Positions 19,030 to 27,257 of a stretch of DNA of 64,000 nt are shown here, piece after piece. Source of the stretch: Ferruginibacter sp. (GTDB taxonomy: Bacteria; Bacteroidota; Bacteroidia; Chitinophagales; Chitinophagaceae); NCBI GenBank assembly GCA_014379905.1, contig JACMKX010000144.1, positions 87,049 to 151,048 on the forward strand, read 5' to 3'. The notes beneath the pieces were generated by a model. That model saw only the letters and a list, made by a program, of their open reading frames with translations, had not been told where the DNA came from and did not search any database. The position numbers and the translations under genes were made by a program. Every line of letters begins with the position of its first letter. Within the stretch, counting starts at the first letter, position 1.

Positions 19030-19929
19030 TTACCAGTTACTCAACCGGAAGCCCAATGTAAAAGGACGCATATCAAGATCATGCTCGTACATTGATTTTG
19101 GGCTGTAAGAACCGTATAACCGCACAGGACCCAGGCCGAGTTCTGCTACATAAGATAATTTGAAACGTTCAAGGTCATATTCCCCTTTATTGCGTTCTTT
19201 TCCGTTGGCATCACTTTTTTGTTTATTGCGCTGGCTATATAAATAACCTGCACTTACCCCAGCACTCAAACTTATTCCTTTTTTATTATTGGAAGGGTTA
19301 CTTGTAAAATTCAGCATCAATGGCACAGTTAAATAATCTGCTGCGAGTTTGTTTTTACTGAATGCAATTGAATCTTCATAAATGAAAGGATTTGCGGATA
19401 AGGCTCCGCCATAAGGTCTCAATCCACTTTCCTTATAGGTAAGCGAAGTTTTATACCTATAGTTATTTAGCTCCAGGCCAACCCCATATTTAAGATTCAC
19501 AAAACCTTTTTTTTCCAGTGCCAGTTTTTGCATTACGAACCAAATGTTTACATTGATACTTTTACCGGTGCGTAGTTTAAAATCACCTTTGCCAAACTCA
19601 GGGGTGCCGGGCCTGTTAACTAAATAGCCCTGGAAGCCGTTATTAACACCGGCGAGATAATCCGTTTTATCAACATAGTTGGCGAAACCAAGATCCAGCA
19701 CAAACCAGTTGGTAACCACCCTGGAGTTCTTTTTCGGTTGCCGTCTTCCCATTTTTACTTCCACATCTTTTTCATTTCCATCTCCTGACTTTCCCCCTTT
19801 CTTAATAATAAGAATATTTCCGATGCGGATGGTATCTCTTTTTTCTGATTTAACCACACTACTGTCTTCCTGTGCAAAGCCGAACTGGCAAATAAATGCG
19901 GCGGCCATTAAAAGGGTAAACTTTTTCAT
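19030..19929 (-). CDS. Outer-membrane beta-barrel protein
   Basis: This 299-residue protein has a signal peptide ending at GFAQ, then a charged linker (RDTIRIGNILIIKKGGKSGDG) and alternating beta strands with aromatic girdles (FVNLKYGVGLELNNYRY, LSYVAELGLGPVRLYGSY), ending RPFTLGFRLSNW with the C-terminal aromatic typical of porin-like barrels. It is the third gene after the ECF sigma factor and the anti-sigma-like protein, 25 bases downstream, so it is probably regulated with them. The specific function is unknown. Confidence 0.8.
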   Translation of the reverse strand: MKKFTLLMAAAFICQFGFAQEDSSVVKSEKRDTIRIGNILIIKKGGKSGDGNEKDVEVKMGRRQPKKNSRVVTNWFVLDLGFANYVDKTDYLAGVNNGFQGYLVNRPGTPEFGKGDFKLRTGKSINVNIWFVMQKLALEKKGFVNLKYGVGLELNNYRYKTSLTYKESGLRPYGGALSANPFIYEDSIAFSKNKLAADYLTVPLMLNFTSNPSNNKKGISLSAGVSAGYLYSQRNKQKSDANGKERNKGEYDLERFKLSYVAELGLGPVRLYGSYSPKSMYEHDLDMRPFTLGFRLSNW

Positions 19930-19954
19930 TTGTATACTTTTTTATGTGCTTAGA

Positions 19955-21130
19955 TTATTTTACTGCAAATTCAAAACCGGCTATGCGGAGGCTCCTGCCC
20001 GGTTTAATGTTTGTTCTGCGTTCTACATTTCTTTTTAATTTTTTAAGAAAGATCGCTGCTTTGGAACGGGATACGTTTTCCTCTTCCATCATCAGTACCT
20101 GGTCCTGGTTATTTTCTTCAAAACCGAGAGCGGCTGTACGGGCGTACTGGTTGTTATTGGCACTCAAGTTAGCATCAACCACTGGTTTTGAATTCGTATT
20201 TATATTAGTGGGCAGTTCAATATTGCTTTTACTTTTTGGGTTTTCAATGGCTGCAATTTCATTGTTGTTTTGCAAAACATTTTCTGTATTCCTTTGCGGC
20301 AATTCTTTTGGCTCTACCGGAATCGTCTTTTTGTCCTGGCTTTGATTACCTGCCGTCATTGTTCTTTCAGGAGACGGGCTGTTGGTTTTTTCTTTTGTTA
20401 TTGGCGCTACAATCTCCTTATCTTTTTCATCATCTTTTACAGCAACCAAATTATTTTTCAGCGGAGCATCTTCTTTATTTAACGGTGTTGCTTTGTCTTG
20501 TACATCTTGCACAACGGACTGGTCGATGTTTGTATTTACAGGATCTGCAGCTGCTGTATTATTTTGATCATTAATACCTGTTACTGTATCTGTTTTATTT
20601 CCGGGGTTATTACGGGCTACTCCCGTTCCGGTTGTTTTATTATTATTCAGCAAATTAACCCCCGCATAAAATCCTGCACCCAGCAACATGGCTGCCACTG
20701 CCAGGCGGACAAATCTTCCGGTTATGATGCTTGTTCTTTCTCTCCTGTATAAACTTTCTTTATCGGGGTGCTCAATAATTTCTGCAGCATCCAGTTTTGT
20801 TTTTTGCAGCGTAGCCCACTCCCTGCTTAACATTTTATCTGCTTTCAAACTATTTTGCAAAGCAAGCGATTCGCCGGCCGGCAATTCCCCATCCAAGCGC
20901 ATTAATAGTTTTTCCTGTGTTGCTTCATCCAGTATAGGTTTCAGTAAACTGCTTTTATCGAAAAGTACATTTTCCAAAGGCAATACTGTTTGTTGCAATA
21001 TTTCCAGCTCCGGCTTCAGGTAAGGATAATCCGTCAAAAACGCTTCTACACGCATCCGCCCGTCAGCAGACAATTCATTGTCTACGTACATCAGCAGGTA
21101 CTGTTCGTAATTATTGAGGTTTATATACAT
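19955..21130 (-). CDS. Anti-sigma-factor-like single-pass membrane protein
   Basis: This 391-residue protein starts with a short cytoplasmic helical domain (MYINLNNYEQYLLMYVDNELSA...; the pattern Y-x-x-Y-L-x-x-Y-V-D-x-E-L is common in Bacteroidota anti-sigma proteins), has one membrane helix near residues 143-160 (FVRLAVAAMLLGAGFYAG) and a long Asn/Thr/Lys-rich disordered periplasmic segment, ending in a basic stretch. It lies downstream of an ECF sigma gene and upstream of the barrel gene. I infer that it sequesters the sigma factor. No HxxxCxxC zinc motif is visible. Confidence 0.75.
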   Translation of the reverse strand: MYINLNNYEQYLLMYVDNELSADGRMRVEAFLTDYPYLKPELEILQQTVLPLENVLFDKSSLLKPILDEATQEKLLMRLDGELPAGESLALQNSLKADKMLSREWATLQKTKLDAAEIIEHPDKESLYRRERTSIITGRFVRLAVAAMLLGAGFYAGVNLLNNNKTTGTGVARNNPGNKTDTVTGINDQNNTAAADPVNTNIDQSVVQDVQDKATPLNKEDAPLKNNLVAVKDDEKDKEIVAPITKEKTNSPSPERTMTAGNQSQDKKTIPVEPKELPQRNTENVLQNNNEIAAIENPKSKSNIELPTNINTNSKPVVDANLSANNNQYARTAALGFEENNQDQVLMMEEENVSRSKAAIFLKKLKRNVERRTNIKPGRSLRIAGFEFAVK

Positions 21131-21149
21131 TTATTTCAAGAATTTTTTT

Positions 21150-21180
21150 GTAACACGAATTAATCGAATTACACGAATTT
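21150..21180. repeat. Intergenic repeat, CACGAATT type
   Basis: The units aacacgaatt, aatcgaatt and acacgaattt follow each other between the sigma factor and anti-sigma genes. A related element on the opposite orientation (gaattcgtgaattcgtg) lies at 52031-52080 after ftsH. Confidence 0.5.
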
Positions 21181-21223
21181 TATTTGATCATCTTTTAGCC
21201 TTCTCTATTATATAATTATCTCC

Positions 21224-21268
21224 TGACTCATAATGGTCTACGGACTATCGACTATTAGCTATAAACTA
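21224..21268. repeat. Intergenic repeat, ACTATGGACCAT type, containing the sigma factor stop
   Basis: The units tggtcta, cggactatcg, actattagct and ataaacta follow in series. On the minus strand the series begins with the TAG stop of the sigma factor gene (21266-21268). Confidence 0.6.
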
Positions 21269-21751
21269 TATAACATTCTCCACCCTCACAATATACGCCT
21301 TCAATTGCAGCCTTGCCCGGTGCAGGTAAACCTTTACCTGGCTTTCGTTGAGGCCGGTGATCTCTCCTATTTCTGCATAATTGTATCCTTCATAATCTTT
21401 CAACATTACCAGGCTTCTTTGCAGTTCGCTTAGTTTGCTTAGCGCTTCATCCAAAATGCGTTTGGCATTGTGATTAATTGTGCCTGAACCCAGCGCAGTA
21501 TCGCCAAACTCATCTTTTAAACTGATGCGTTTTTGTTTGCGAATATGGTCAATCATCTGGTTATAAGCGATCGTAAACAGGTAGCTTTTACTTTTTTCAT
21601 TTTGTACCTGGTCCCGGTTGATCCATAATTTTTCAAAAGCACCTTGTACCACATCTTTCGAGTCTTCCTCATTGCGCAGGTTCTTGAGGATAAAACGATA
21701 TACGTTATCCGCATGAATCTTTACGCAGTCATTATAATCTCTCTCAGTCAT
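21266..21751 (-). CDS. ECF-type RNA polymerase sigma factor
   Basis: This 161-residue protein has region 2 (CVKIHADNVYRFILKNL, then YLFTIAYNQMIDHIRKQKR) and region 4 (LSELQRSLVMLKDYEGYNYAEIG, with the helix-turn-helix EIGEITGLNESQVKVYLHRARLQL), the two-domain plan of ECF sigma-70 factors. It heads an operon with the anti-sigma-like protein and an outer-membrane barrel, which suggests an envelope-stress or surface response. The TAG stop and downstream sequence belong to a dispersed repeat. A -7 box (TACATTTG) lies upstream. Confidence 0.93.
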   Translation of the reverse strand: MTERDYNDCVKIHADNVYRFILKNLRNEEDSKDVVQGAFEKLWINRDQVQNEKSKSYLFTIAYNQMIDHIRKQKRISLKDEFGDTALGSGTINHNAKRILDEALSKLSELQRSLVMLKDYEGYNYAEIGEITGLNESQVKVYLHRARLQLKAYIVRVENVI

Positions 21752-21770
21752 ACAGGTTGTTAAGAATCAG

Positions 21771-21778
21771 CAAATGTA
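21771..21778 (-). promoter_or_regulatory. Candidate -7 box for the sigma factor operon
   Basis: On the minus strand TACATTTG matches the Bacteroidota -7 consensus TAnnTTTG, 19 bases before the ATG. No clear -33 TTTG is present at the right spacing. Confidence 0.45.
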
Positions 21779-21846
21779 AAACTAACTGGTTGCTTTTCGT
21801 ATTATACGACGCAGCATGTCAAAAAGTTACAGGTAAATAAAAAGAA

Positions 21847-22053
21847 TTACGCTTTAAAGCGGAGAATGCCGTCAGTAATATAATAAAGAGGTGGAGTTGT
21901 CTTTTTTTTGTCGTCTTCCTTCTTGATATTACAGCATTTAATGCCGGGCTTTTTTTCTAATGGCCTGCGATCAGGCTGATCGGCAGCTATTATTACGCCC
22001 GCTGAAGCGATGATAAGCGTATAAAAAAGTAATATTTCCTTTTTGAGCGGCAT
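21847..22053 (-). CDS. Small exported protein of unknown function
   Basis: This 68-residue frame starts MPLKKEILLFYTLIIASAGV with a signal-like segment and continues with a charged stretch containing a C-C pair (GIKCCNIKKEDDKKK) and a conserved-looking end (PLYYITDGILRF). It sits alone in the gap between the sigma factor and kbl. No function can be assigned; it is called mainly on its signal peptide and position. Confidence 0.5.
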   Translation of the reverse strand: MPLKKEILLFYTLIIASAGVIIAADQPDRRPLEKKPGIKCCNIKKEDDKKKTTPPLYYITDGILRFKA

Positions 22054-22195
22054 AAGTGTTTTGGTAGAAGAAACGGAAATTACATTAAAATGTTACAGAT
22101 ATCTGCGCTAAATTGTTAAAAAATTACTTACGAAGCAGGATAAAGTAGAAATCCATTGGGTTTTGCGTAAAATCAACCTTTAAAATCACATTTAC

Positions 22196-22203
22196 TAAAT
22201 TTG
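22196..22203 (+). promoter_or_regulatory. Candidate -7 box for kbl
   Basis: TAAATTTG matches TAnnTTTG and lies 28 bases before the kbl ATG. A TTTTG lies 30 bases upstream, too far for a standard -33 element. Confidence 0.4.
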
Positions 22204-22231
22204 CTGAAAATTGAAATCTTAATTATACAGC

Positions 22232-23419
22232 ATGAACTCAAATTTTTCTGAAAGAATAGGTACCGAACTGGAAGAAATAAGGTCAGCCGGTTTATTTAAA
22301 AATGAACGCATCATCAGCAGTGAGCAGGGTGCTGAAATAATAGTAAACGGTACTACGGTGCTAAACTTCTGCGCCAATAATTACCTGGGCCTTTCTTCCC
22401 ACCCAAAAGTGTTGGAAGCCGCTAAAAAATATATTGATCACAGGGGTTATGGGCTTAGCAGTGTACGATTTATTTGCGGTACTCAGGATATACATAAGGA
22501 ACTCGAAAAAAAGCTGGCCGAATTTTTAGGAACAGAGGATACTATTTTATATGCCGCCGCTTTTGATGCCAATGGTGGTGTGTTTGAACCATTGTTTAAC
22601 GAACAGGATGCCATTATCAGCGATGCCCTAAACCATGCAAGTATAATAGATGGCGTAAGATTGTGCAAAGCACAGCGCTACCGCTATGAGCATAATAATA
22701 TGAACGACCTGGAAGTAAAGCTGAAAGAAAGCGCTCACTTGCGCAACCGTATCATTGTTACTGATGGATCTTTTAGTATGGATGGCACCATTGCACAATT
22801 AGATAAGATCTGCGACCTGGCAGATAAATACGACGCTATTGTAATGATAGACGAATGCCACAGCAGCGGTTTTTTAGGTAAAAGCGGCCGCGGTACACAT
22901 GAGTATAGAAACGTAATGGGTCGCATCGATATAATAACCGGCACATTGGGTAAGGCATTAGGCGGTGCAAGTGGTGGTTTTACATCGGGCAAAACAGCCA
23001 TCATTGAAATGCTTCGCCAGCGCAGCCGTCCTTATTTATTCAGCAATACAGTTGCACCAAGCATTGTTGGCGCCTCCATCGCGGTATTGGATATGTTGAG
23101 TAATACAACAGAATTAAGAGATAAACTGGAAAGCAATACAAAATATTTCCGCAGTAAAATGACGGAAGCAGGTTTTGACATCAAACCCGGCGATCACCCT
23201 ATTGTGCCTATTATGCTTTATGAGGCAGTACTGGCGCAGGATTTTGCAGCTAAATTATTGAACGAAGGTATTTATGTGATCGGTTTCTTTTTTCCCGTGG
23301 TAGCCAAAGGCCAGGCCCGTATAAGAGTGCAGCTGAGTGCAGCACATGAGCAACGTCACCTCGATAAAGCGATTGAAGCCTTTACAAAAGTGGGGAGGGA
23401 ACTAGGCGTAATAAAATAA
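22232..23419 (+). CDS. kbl: Glycine C-acetyltransferase (2-amino-3-ketobutyrate CoA ligase)
   Basis: This 395-residue PLP enzyme of the alpha-oxoamine synthase family cleaves 2-amino-3-ketobutyrate with CoA to glycine and acetyl-CoA in threonine catabolism. Motifs include NFCANNYLGLSSHP, YGLSSVRFICGTQDIHKELE (Kbl-like rather than BioF or HemA), the PLP aspartate in VMIDECHSSGFLGKSGRG and the lysine in TGTLGKALGGASGG (about 240). Its usual partner threonine dehydrogenase is not adjacent. The length is that of the family. Confidence 0.95.
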   Translation: MNSNFSERIGTELEEIRSAGLFKNERIISSEQGAEIIVNGTTVLNFCANNYLGLSSHPKVLEAAKKYIDHRGYGLSSVRFICGTQDIHKELEKKLAEFLGTEDTILYAAAFDANGGVFEPLFNEQDAIISDALNHASIIDGVRLCKAQRYRYEHNNMNDLEVKLKESAHLRNRIIVTDGSFSMDGTIAQLDKICDLADKYDAIVMIDECHSSGFLGKSGRGTHEYRNVMGRIDIITGTLGKALGGASGGFTSGKTAIIEMLRQRSRPYLFSNTVAPSIVGASIAVLDMLSNTTELRDKLESNTKYFRSKMTEAGFDIKPGDHPIVPIMLYEAVLAQDFAAKLLNEGIYVIGFFFPVVAKGQARIRVQLSAAHEQRHLDKAIEAFTKVGRELGVIK

Positions 23420-23421
23420 TT

Positions 23422-23484
23422 ATTTCACCGCAAACACGCTAAGTCGCAAAGGAATATACTGCGTCTTCGTTTTTGCGGTGAAAT
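23422..23484. repeat. Hairpin repeat, CACCGCAAA type, after kbl
   Basis: The 13-bp perfect arms atttcaccgcaaa (23422-23434) and tttgcggtgaaat (23472-23484) flank inner, imperfectly pairing arms (aagtcgca / tgcgtctt). It starts 3 bases after the kbl stop and may act as its terminator, though no T-run follows. Confidence 0.6.
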
Positions 23485-23501
23485 CAAAATAATATAAATA
23501 C

Positions 23502-23852
23502 ATGAGTAACATATCTTTTCAAACCATTAACTGGGATACCATTGAAAATACCGAACATAAAGGGGAAACCGGTACCGCATCCTGGAAAACCCTTTCCTTT
23601 GACGGGTTAAGATTTAGGATGGTAGAATATAGCCCCGGCTACCTGGCCAATCACTGGTGCCAGAAAGGGCATATTGTTCATTGTCTTTCCGGCTCATTTA
23701 CTACGGAACTGGAAACAGGTGAAAAATTCACACTGGCAACAGGCATGAGTTATATTGTTTCGGATGAACTCAGTTCTCACAGGTCTGTTACCAGTGAAGG
23801 CGTGAAATTATTGATTGTGGACGGTGATTTTCTTGAACTAACCGGTAAATAG
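23502..23852 (+). CDS. DHCW-motif cupin-fold protein
   Basis: This 116-residue protein is a small single-domain cupin: YSPGYLANHWCQKGHIVHCLSG carries the metal-binding histidines and the N-H-W-C variant of the family's D-H-C-W-type motif, followed by ELETGEKFTLATGMSYIVSD. Members are widespread in Bacteroidota with no defined substrate. The gene follows kbl after a hairpin repeat and converges with the small gene next to it. Confidence 0.85.
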   Translation: MSNISFQTINWDTIENTEHKGETGTASWKTLSFDGLRFRMVEYSPGYLANHWCQKGHIVHCLSGSFTTELETGEKFTLATGMSYIVSDELSSHRSVTSEGVKLLIVDGDFLELTGK

Positions 23853-23860
23853 CACATTTA

Positions 23861-24121
23861 TTATACATTGGTAGCAATTGCTTCCTGCAAATTAGGCTCC
23901 TGTTCCACTATCCATGCGGGTAATTCTCCCTGTTCCAGGATCTTCCAGTTGGTAGTTTCATCTTTCTCCATAAAAAACATGATACGGTTACCACGGGCAT
24001 CAATGGTGTCTACGCTAAATCGTCCCTGCGGGGTAGCATTTGATTTTCTGAAATTAAATTCTTTAAGGTATCCGTCCACCTTGTATAATTTGGTAAACTG
24101 AACATTCTTCACTGTGTACAT
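23861..24121 (-). CDS. Conserved-looking protein of unknown function
   Basis: This 86-residue protein is soluble, with no signal or membrane segment, mixed beta content and a C-terminal W-rich segment (TNWKILEQGELPAWIVEQEPNL). The frame is the only long one between the cupin and the MmcQ genes, ends 8 bases from the cupin stop, and has codon use like its neighbours, so it is probably real. I do not recognise the family. Confidence 0.55.
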   Translation of the reverse strand: MYTVKNVQFTKLYKVDGYLKEFNFRKSNATPQGRFSVDTIDARGNRIMFFMEKDETTNWKILEQGELPAWIVEQEPNLQEAIATNV

Positions 24122-24295
24122 AACGGGTGTTTTTGTTTACTATGCAAAAACAATACTACATTTTTAGAATGTGGAAATATGACTGTCTTCCTAAACAGTT
24201 TTTTGTGAAGCATATATAGTATTTTTAATTTGTTTTGCTTATAATCTTTAACTATAAGGGTTCCCGTTATTCCCGAACGGTTTTTTCCTAAAAAA

Positions 24296-24631
24296 ATGAT
24301 CATGTCAAATAATGAAATTTTCCGCCAGATTGCTCTATCGTTTGCCGATACGGCAGAAGTGCCGCATTTTGAAAAGCAGGCCTTCAGGAGCAAAAAGAAA
24401 ATTTTTGCCACCCTTATTGAAGCTACTGGTATAGGCGTGGCGCTGCTCACTCCTGCAGAGCAATATGTTTTTTGTAAGATGGATGAAAAAAATATCTACC
24501 CGGTTCCAAATAAATGGGGCCTGAAAGGGGCCACTTATCTTAATTTAAAAAACATCCGGAAAGCAGTGTTGCAGGAAATACTACAAACAGCGTATGCTAT
24601 TTCTCTTCAGCCGGCTGTATCAAAAAAATGA
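24296..24631 (+). CDS. MmcQ/YjbR family protein
   Basis: This 111-residue protein begins at ATG (MIMSNNEIFRQIALSF; an alternative ATG lies 6 bases on). FADTAEVPHFEKQAFRSKKKIFATL and PNKWGLKGATYLNLK fit the MmcQ/YjbR fold, a double-wing, DNA-binding-like domain. The biochemical role of the family is unsettled. The gene stands alone. Confidence 0.85.
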   Translation: MIMSNNEIFRQIALSFADTAEVPHFEKQAFRSKKKIFATLIEATGIGVALLTPAEQYVFCKMDEKNIYPVPNKWGLKGATYLNLKNIRKAVLQEILQTAYAISLQPAVSKK

Positions 24632-24734
24632 TCATCCAACTTGCTGCTCTTAATAAATGAAATATACCATTGGATAATTTAATACCCTGAACAAAAGCGG
24701 AAAGCGTAATTATGTTTCACAAAAAAATTGCGAC

Positions 24735-25853
24735 ATGAAAAAATTCTTCTTACCCCTCCTCCTGCTAAGCTCCGTGCTTTTTTTCAGCGAAGCATTTTCA
24801 CAAAACACAGGCATAGGTACCATCACACCACAGTTTAAATTGTCGGTACATGATGCTACACATGGATACATTAAATTTTCTAACAACACTACTACCGAAG
24901 GAAATACCAATGGTTCTTTTATCGGGGCATTTACTAATGATCTTTACATATGGAACAAACAACCCAACGGAAACCAGTTTTTTTATACCGACGGTACCAG
25001 GAGATTAACACTTGATTCGCTCGGCAGGTTTGGTATTGGAAAGTGGCCCGAAGAAACTTTTGATGTAAAAGGTGATATGCGCCTGGAATCAAGCAACAAT
25101 ACTACCGGCTCGATTTTGCGCATGTATGGAGGTGCTACCGGTACCAGTGTAATTTCTTTTTACAAAGATATCAATACACCCACACTGGGGGCAAGCATAG
25201 GGTACAGTCCTGCTGCTGATTATGCCTATATATCAAATGGCACCGCGGCCTATTTCACTCCGGCCGGTATGGGTATCAGCACCAGCACCCCACTTGCCAA
25301 AGTGCAAATAGTAAATGGACAGGATGCCGGCCTGAGTGCTTCCAGCAATGGATTTTTAATGCTTGGCAGTGGCAATGCGGGTAACGTGGTAATGGATAAC
25401 AATGAAATTTTGGCCCGTAATAATAATGCTGCCTCCGATCTTTTTGTACAACACAGCGGAGGTAACCTTATCTTATGCGGCAATGAAGCAGGTGCGGTGG
25501 GTATTGGTGTTGCTTCCGGCGCCAATATTCCTACCGGATATTTATTTGCAGTAGATGGCAAAATGATCAGTGAAGAACTAAAAGTACAACTAAGCGGCAA
25601 CTGGCCCGATTACGTTTTTAAAGACGATTATAAATTAAAAAGTTTTGATCAGCTCCGGGCCTTCATTAAAGAAAAAAATCACCTGCCAAATATTCCTCCA
25701 GCTGCCGAAGTAGAAAAAAACGGTATTGAAGTAGGTGATATGCAAAAACGTATGGTAGAAAAAATTGAAGAACTCACCCTGTATATATTGGAGTTGGAGA
25801 ACAGGTTAAAGAAACTGGAAGAAAACAATCACAAAAACACCATAGAAAAATAA
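24735..25853 (+). CDS. Secreted fibre-like protein with C-terminal coiled coil
   Basis: This 372-residue protein has a signal peptide ending at EAFSQ and then repetitive beta-rich segments, each starting G-I-G-T/S-x-x-P (NTGIGTITPQFKLSVHD, GRFGIGKWPEETFDVKG, GMGISTSTPLAKVQI). These recall tail-fibre-type and secreted adhesin proteins in Bacteroidota. The C-terminus (VFKDDYKLKSFDQLRAFIK, then a leucine-rich coiled coil to residue 365) is a common trimerisation-like ending in this phylum, without the catalytic S74 chaperone. It is 4 bases from the M43 protease gene and probably co-transcribed with it. Confidence 0.72.
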   Translation: MKKFFLPLLLLSSVLFFSEAFSQNTGIGTITPQFKLSVHDATHGYIKFSNNTTTEGNTNGSFIGAFTNDLYIWNKQPNGNQFFYTDGTRRLTLDSLGRFGIGKWPEETFDVKGDMRLESSNNTTGSILRMYGGATGTSVISFYKDINTPTLGASIGYSPAADYAYISNGTAAYFTPAGMGISTSTPLAKVQIVNGQDAGLSASSNGFLMLGSGNAGNVVMDNNEILARNNNAASDLFVQHSGGNLILCGNEAGAVGIGVASGANIPTGYLFAVDGKMISEELKVQLSGNWPDYVFKDDYKLKSFDQLRAFIKEKNHLPNIPPAAEVEKNGIEVGDMQKRMVEKIEELTLYILELENRLKKLEENNHKNTIEK

Positions 25854-25857
25854 TAGT

Positions 25858-27039
25858 ATGAAACAGCTTATTTTTTTATGCATCGCAATATTTATCACAG
25901 GCATTGTAGCAGTGGCCCAGGTGCAGGATAACATTCCACACCGCTACCCAAAATGTGATACCGATAAATTGTCTGACACAGGATATTACATGCCCCGGGC
26001 TGATGAATTCCTGACAAGAACCTTGGCCCAAAAAAACCTGGAGAACCCGCTGAATGATTTTAGTGCTCCTTACTATATAAGGGTTTTTATAAGAATTGCC
26101 CGGGAAGACAATGGCACGTTGCCAGGCTGTACAATGGAAACAGCCCTCCAGAACTTTAATGAAATGAATGACCAGTACAATGGCCATAACATCTGCTTTC
26201 AACTGGTAGGAATGGATTTTGTAAATGACAGCTACCTGAATAATTTCAACAGCTCAGCCAATATTGATGAAGTGTACCCGGATTATATAAGAGACAATAA
26301 TTTAGATGTAGATGGTGCTATTACTATTTTTATTCATTACAATTATTTGTTTAATTCCGGCAGCAGTGGCAATGCATATGGCATTCCTAATAACTTTTTA
26401 AGTGTGGCCCGATGGGCGGTAAACGGCTCTGGCGTTCATTCTATTTTTGGCCACGAGATGGGCCACTGCCTTGGGCTTTACCACACATTTCAGCGACATG
26501 ACGGAGTCCAGGAAACGGTGACGCGTAATTCCGGAAATAGTTGCTACAACTGTACTTCAGAAGGTGACCTTTGTTGTGATACCCCGGCTGACTATACTGA
26601 TTCGCAGGATAATACCAGCGGTACAACCTGTAATTACAATGGCAGCACAACCAACACCTGCGACGGTTTACAATACAACCCATCTACTATAAATATTATG
26701 AGTTACCAGCCATGGTCCTGTATTTCTTTCACTTCTACAGCCTTAACCGCTAACCAGCGAACTAGGATGCATGCCAGCATTAATTTTCCGCTCGGGCCAA
26801 TTTTTTCCAGGGTGGCAGAAAATAATGTAGTGCAAACAAATACTACTACCAGTTCCAATGCGGTGAGAGTTTACAGTGCTAAAGACAATTACAGTACGCT
26901 GGCGGGCTCAACCATATCGCATACATCCAGTTCAAAAGCATATTATGCAGCCGGTGATGTAATTACTTTTTCGCCGGGTGTAACATTTGCACCGGGAAGT
27001 GCGGGCCTTGTGCAGGCAAGCATTTCCGGGTGTAATTAA
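25858..27039 (+). CDS. Secreted M43-type zinc metalloprotease
   Basis: This 393-residue protein has a signal peptide (ending about VAVAQ) and a metzincin active site H199-E-M-G-H-C-L-G-L-Y-H (HExxHxxGxxH) with a later Met-turn NIMSY, as in the pappalysin M43 family. Many cysteines (CYNCTSEGDLCCDT) suggest disulfides. The C-terminus adds a 75-residue domain (AGDVITFSPGVTFAPGS) seen in secreted Bacteroidota proteins. It follows the fibre-like protein by 4 bases. The substrate is unknown. Confidence 0.9.
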   Translation: MKQLIFLCIAIFITGIVAVAQVQDNIPHRYPKCDTDKLSDTGYYMPRADEFLTRTLAQKNLENPLNDFSAPYYIRVFIRIAREDNGTLPGCTMETALQNFNEMNDQYNGHNICFQLVGMDFVNDSYLNNFNSSANIDEVYPDYIRDNNLDVDGAITIFIHYNYLFNSGSSGNAYGIPNNFLSVARWAVNGSGVHSIFGHEMGHCLGLYHTFQRHDGVQETVTRNSGNSCYNCTSEGDLCCDTPADYTDSQDNTSGTTCNYNGSTTNTCDGLQYNPSTINIMSYQPWSCISFTSTALTANQRTRMHASINFPLGPIFSRVAENNVVQTNTTTSSNAVRVYSAKDNYSTLAGSTISHTSSSKAYYAAGDVITFSPGVTFAPGSAGLVQASISGCN

Positions 27040-27043
27040 AATA

Positions 27044-27193
27044 ATGTTACGTATGAAATCTCTCTTCATGAAACTGTTTGCTGTTTTTTTATCAACTTTT
27101 ATGGTCAACCGCTCTTCGGGTTATCCCAGCCCTTCCTTTACAGCCAGCATTGGCACATGCGCTACTACTGGCCTGGGAGGCACTTGCCGGTAA
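27044..27193 (+). CDS. Tiny exported cysteine-containing peptide (uncertain)
   Basis: This 49-codon frame begins 4 bases after the protease stop. It has a hydrophobic signal-like segment (LFMKLFAVFLSTFMV) and a short mature part with two cysteines (GTCATTGLGGTCR). A second ATG lies three codons on. It may be a real small partner of the secreted protease or a chance frame; no homology can be judged. Confidence 0.3.
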   Translation: MLRMKSLFMKLFAVFLSTFMVNRSSGYPSPSFTASIGTCATTGLGGTCR

Positions 27194-27257
27194 CAGGTAA
27201 GATAGCTCCGCTACAGTATGTTGGAATAATTTTTAGATGAAAATTTTTAAGAAGGGT

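Noticed and set aside
24735-25853. Prophage tail-fibre gene
   Set aside because: The protein has a signal peptide and neighbours that are secreted host proteins; no other phage gene is present.
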